Translations under genes and position numbers: made by a program
Shown: in pieces, positions 22,863 through 23,017 of the stretch
How positions within the stretch are numbered: the stretch's first letter is position 1
Layout: every line of letters begins with the position of its first letter
From: JACPWY01 sp964603655
Lineage (GTDB): Bacteria > Bdellovibrionota > FAC87 > UBA2466
Assembly (NCBI GenBank): GCA_964603655.1
Contig: CAZRVZ010000095.1
Span: 1-23,017, forward strand
Direction: 5' to 3'
DNA: 23,017 bases
Notes under the pieces: model-generated
The model's input: the letters and a program-made list of their open reading frames with translations, nothing else
Told to the model about the DNA's origin: nothing
The model's database searches: none

Positions 22863-23017
22863 TTGGGAGTTGATGTAGATGAAACGTTTATTGGCGGTCC
22901 AGCCGAGGGTACCCGGGGAAGGGGCTCTGTGAAGGCGCCTCACAAGTCATTGGTTCTGGGCTGTGTTGAAGTGATCACCTACATCGACAAAAAGAATGGG
23001 AAGGAAAAACAAAAAGC
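22863..23017 (+). pseudogene. IS1595-family transposase fragment, probably frameshifted (partial)
   Basis: The frame from 22863 to the window edge reads VDVDETFIGGPAEGTRGRGS, the first catalytic aspartate block of IS1595 transposases (DE(T)YIGG). A TAA at 22860-22862 ends the frame upstream, while another frame (from about 22849, MKPDNWEL) supplies the residues normally preceding it. One base lost near 22870 would join them. The zinc-ribbon N terminus is not recognisable. The catalytic Asp and Glu further on lie beyond the window. Confidence 0.65.

Overview
The window looks like a chromosome segment from a Gram-negative, probably deltaproteobacterial or Bdellovibrionota-like bacterium. The reasons are several lipoboxed lipoproteins, a signal-peptide outer-membrane porin, and an imuA-imuB-dnaE2 cassette with an unusually short ImuB, divergent from lexA. 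I cannot name the species. Most genes are moderately GC-rich. The right-hand end (about 20.7-22.8 kb) is visibly AT-richer and full of mobile-element debris.

Layout. (a) 1-854: minus-strand ISL3-family insertion sequence that runs off the left edge. (b) 896-6634: SOS mutagenesis locus. imuA, imuB and dnaE2 run leftward with overlapping ends; lexA runs rightward. The space between them holds five TGTACA half-sites in a large palindrome, presumably the LexA operator. (c) 6.7-9.2 kb: delta-60-repeat fragment and small secreted proteins of unknown function, with dispersed palindromic repeats. (d) 9.2-12.8 kb: a five-helix membrane protein, divergent from a two-gene NitT/TauT-type ABC transporter (two-domain permease plus ATPase with an extra C-terminal domain), with no binding protein nearby. 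(e) 12.9-15.35 kb, leftward: two tandem paralogous secreted proteins, tRNA adenosine deaminase tadA, then three overlapping paralogous lipoproteins. (f) 15.5-17.7 kb, rightward: a small exported protein with three HxH motifs, a CADD/PqqC-like di-metal enzyme retaining the residues linked to self-sacrificing p-aminobenzoate synthesis, and a secreted HExxH metallopeptidase. (g) 17.7-20.3 kb, leftward: putative porin, then a very small SelW-like selenoprotein whose in-frame UGA hides it from ordinary ORF calling, then a large exported protein of unknown function. (h) 20.4-23.0 kb: an internally deleted IS1595-type element, two exact 48-bp direct repeats about 2 kb apart, an AAA/DUF4143 ATPase, a decayed gene, a short pilin-like ORF and a broken IS1595 transposase.

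The most notable find is the SelW-like gene at 18942-19154 (minus). It has a CxxU motif, a good ribosome-binding site and, 15 nt after the UGA, a hairpin with a bulged U and a GU-containing loop of the kind expected of a bacterial SECIS. Next are the CADD-like candidate pABA synthase, the unusual LexA operator array, and a dispersed palindromic repeat family at gene ends.
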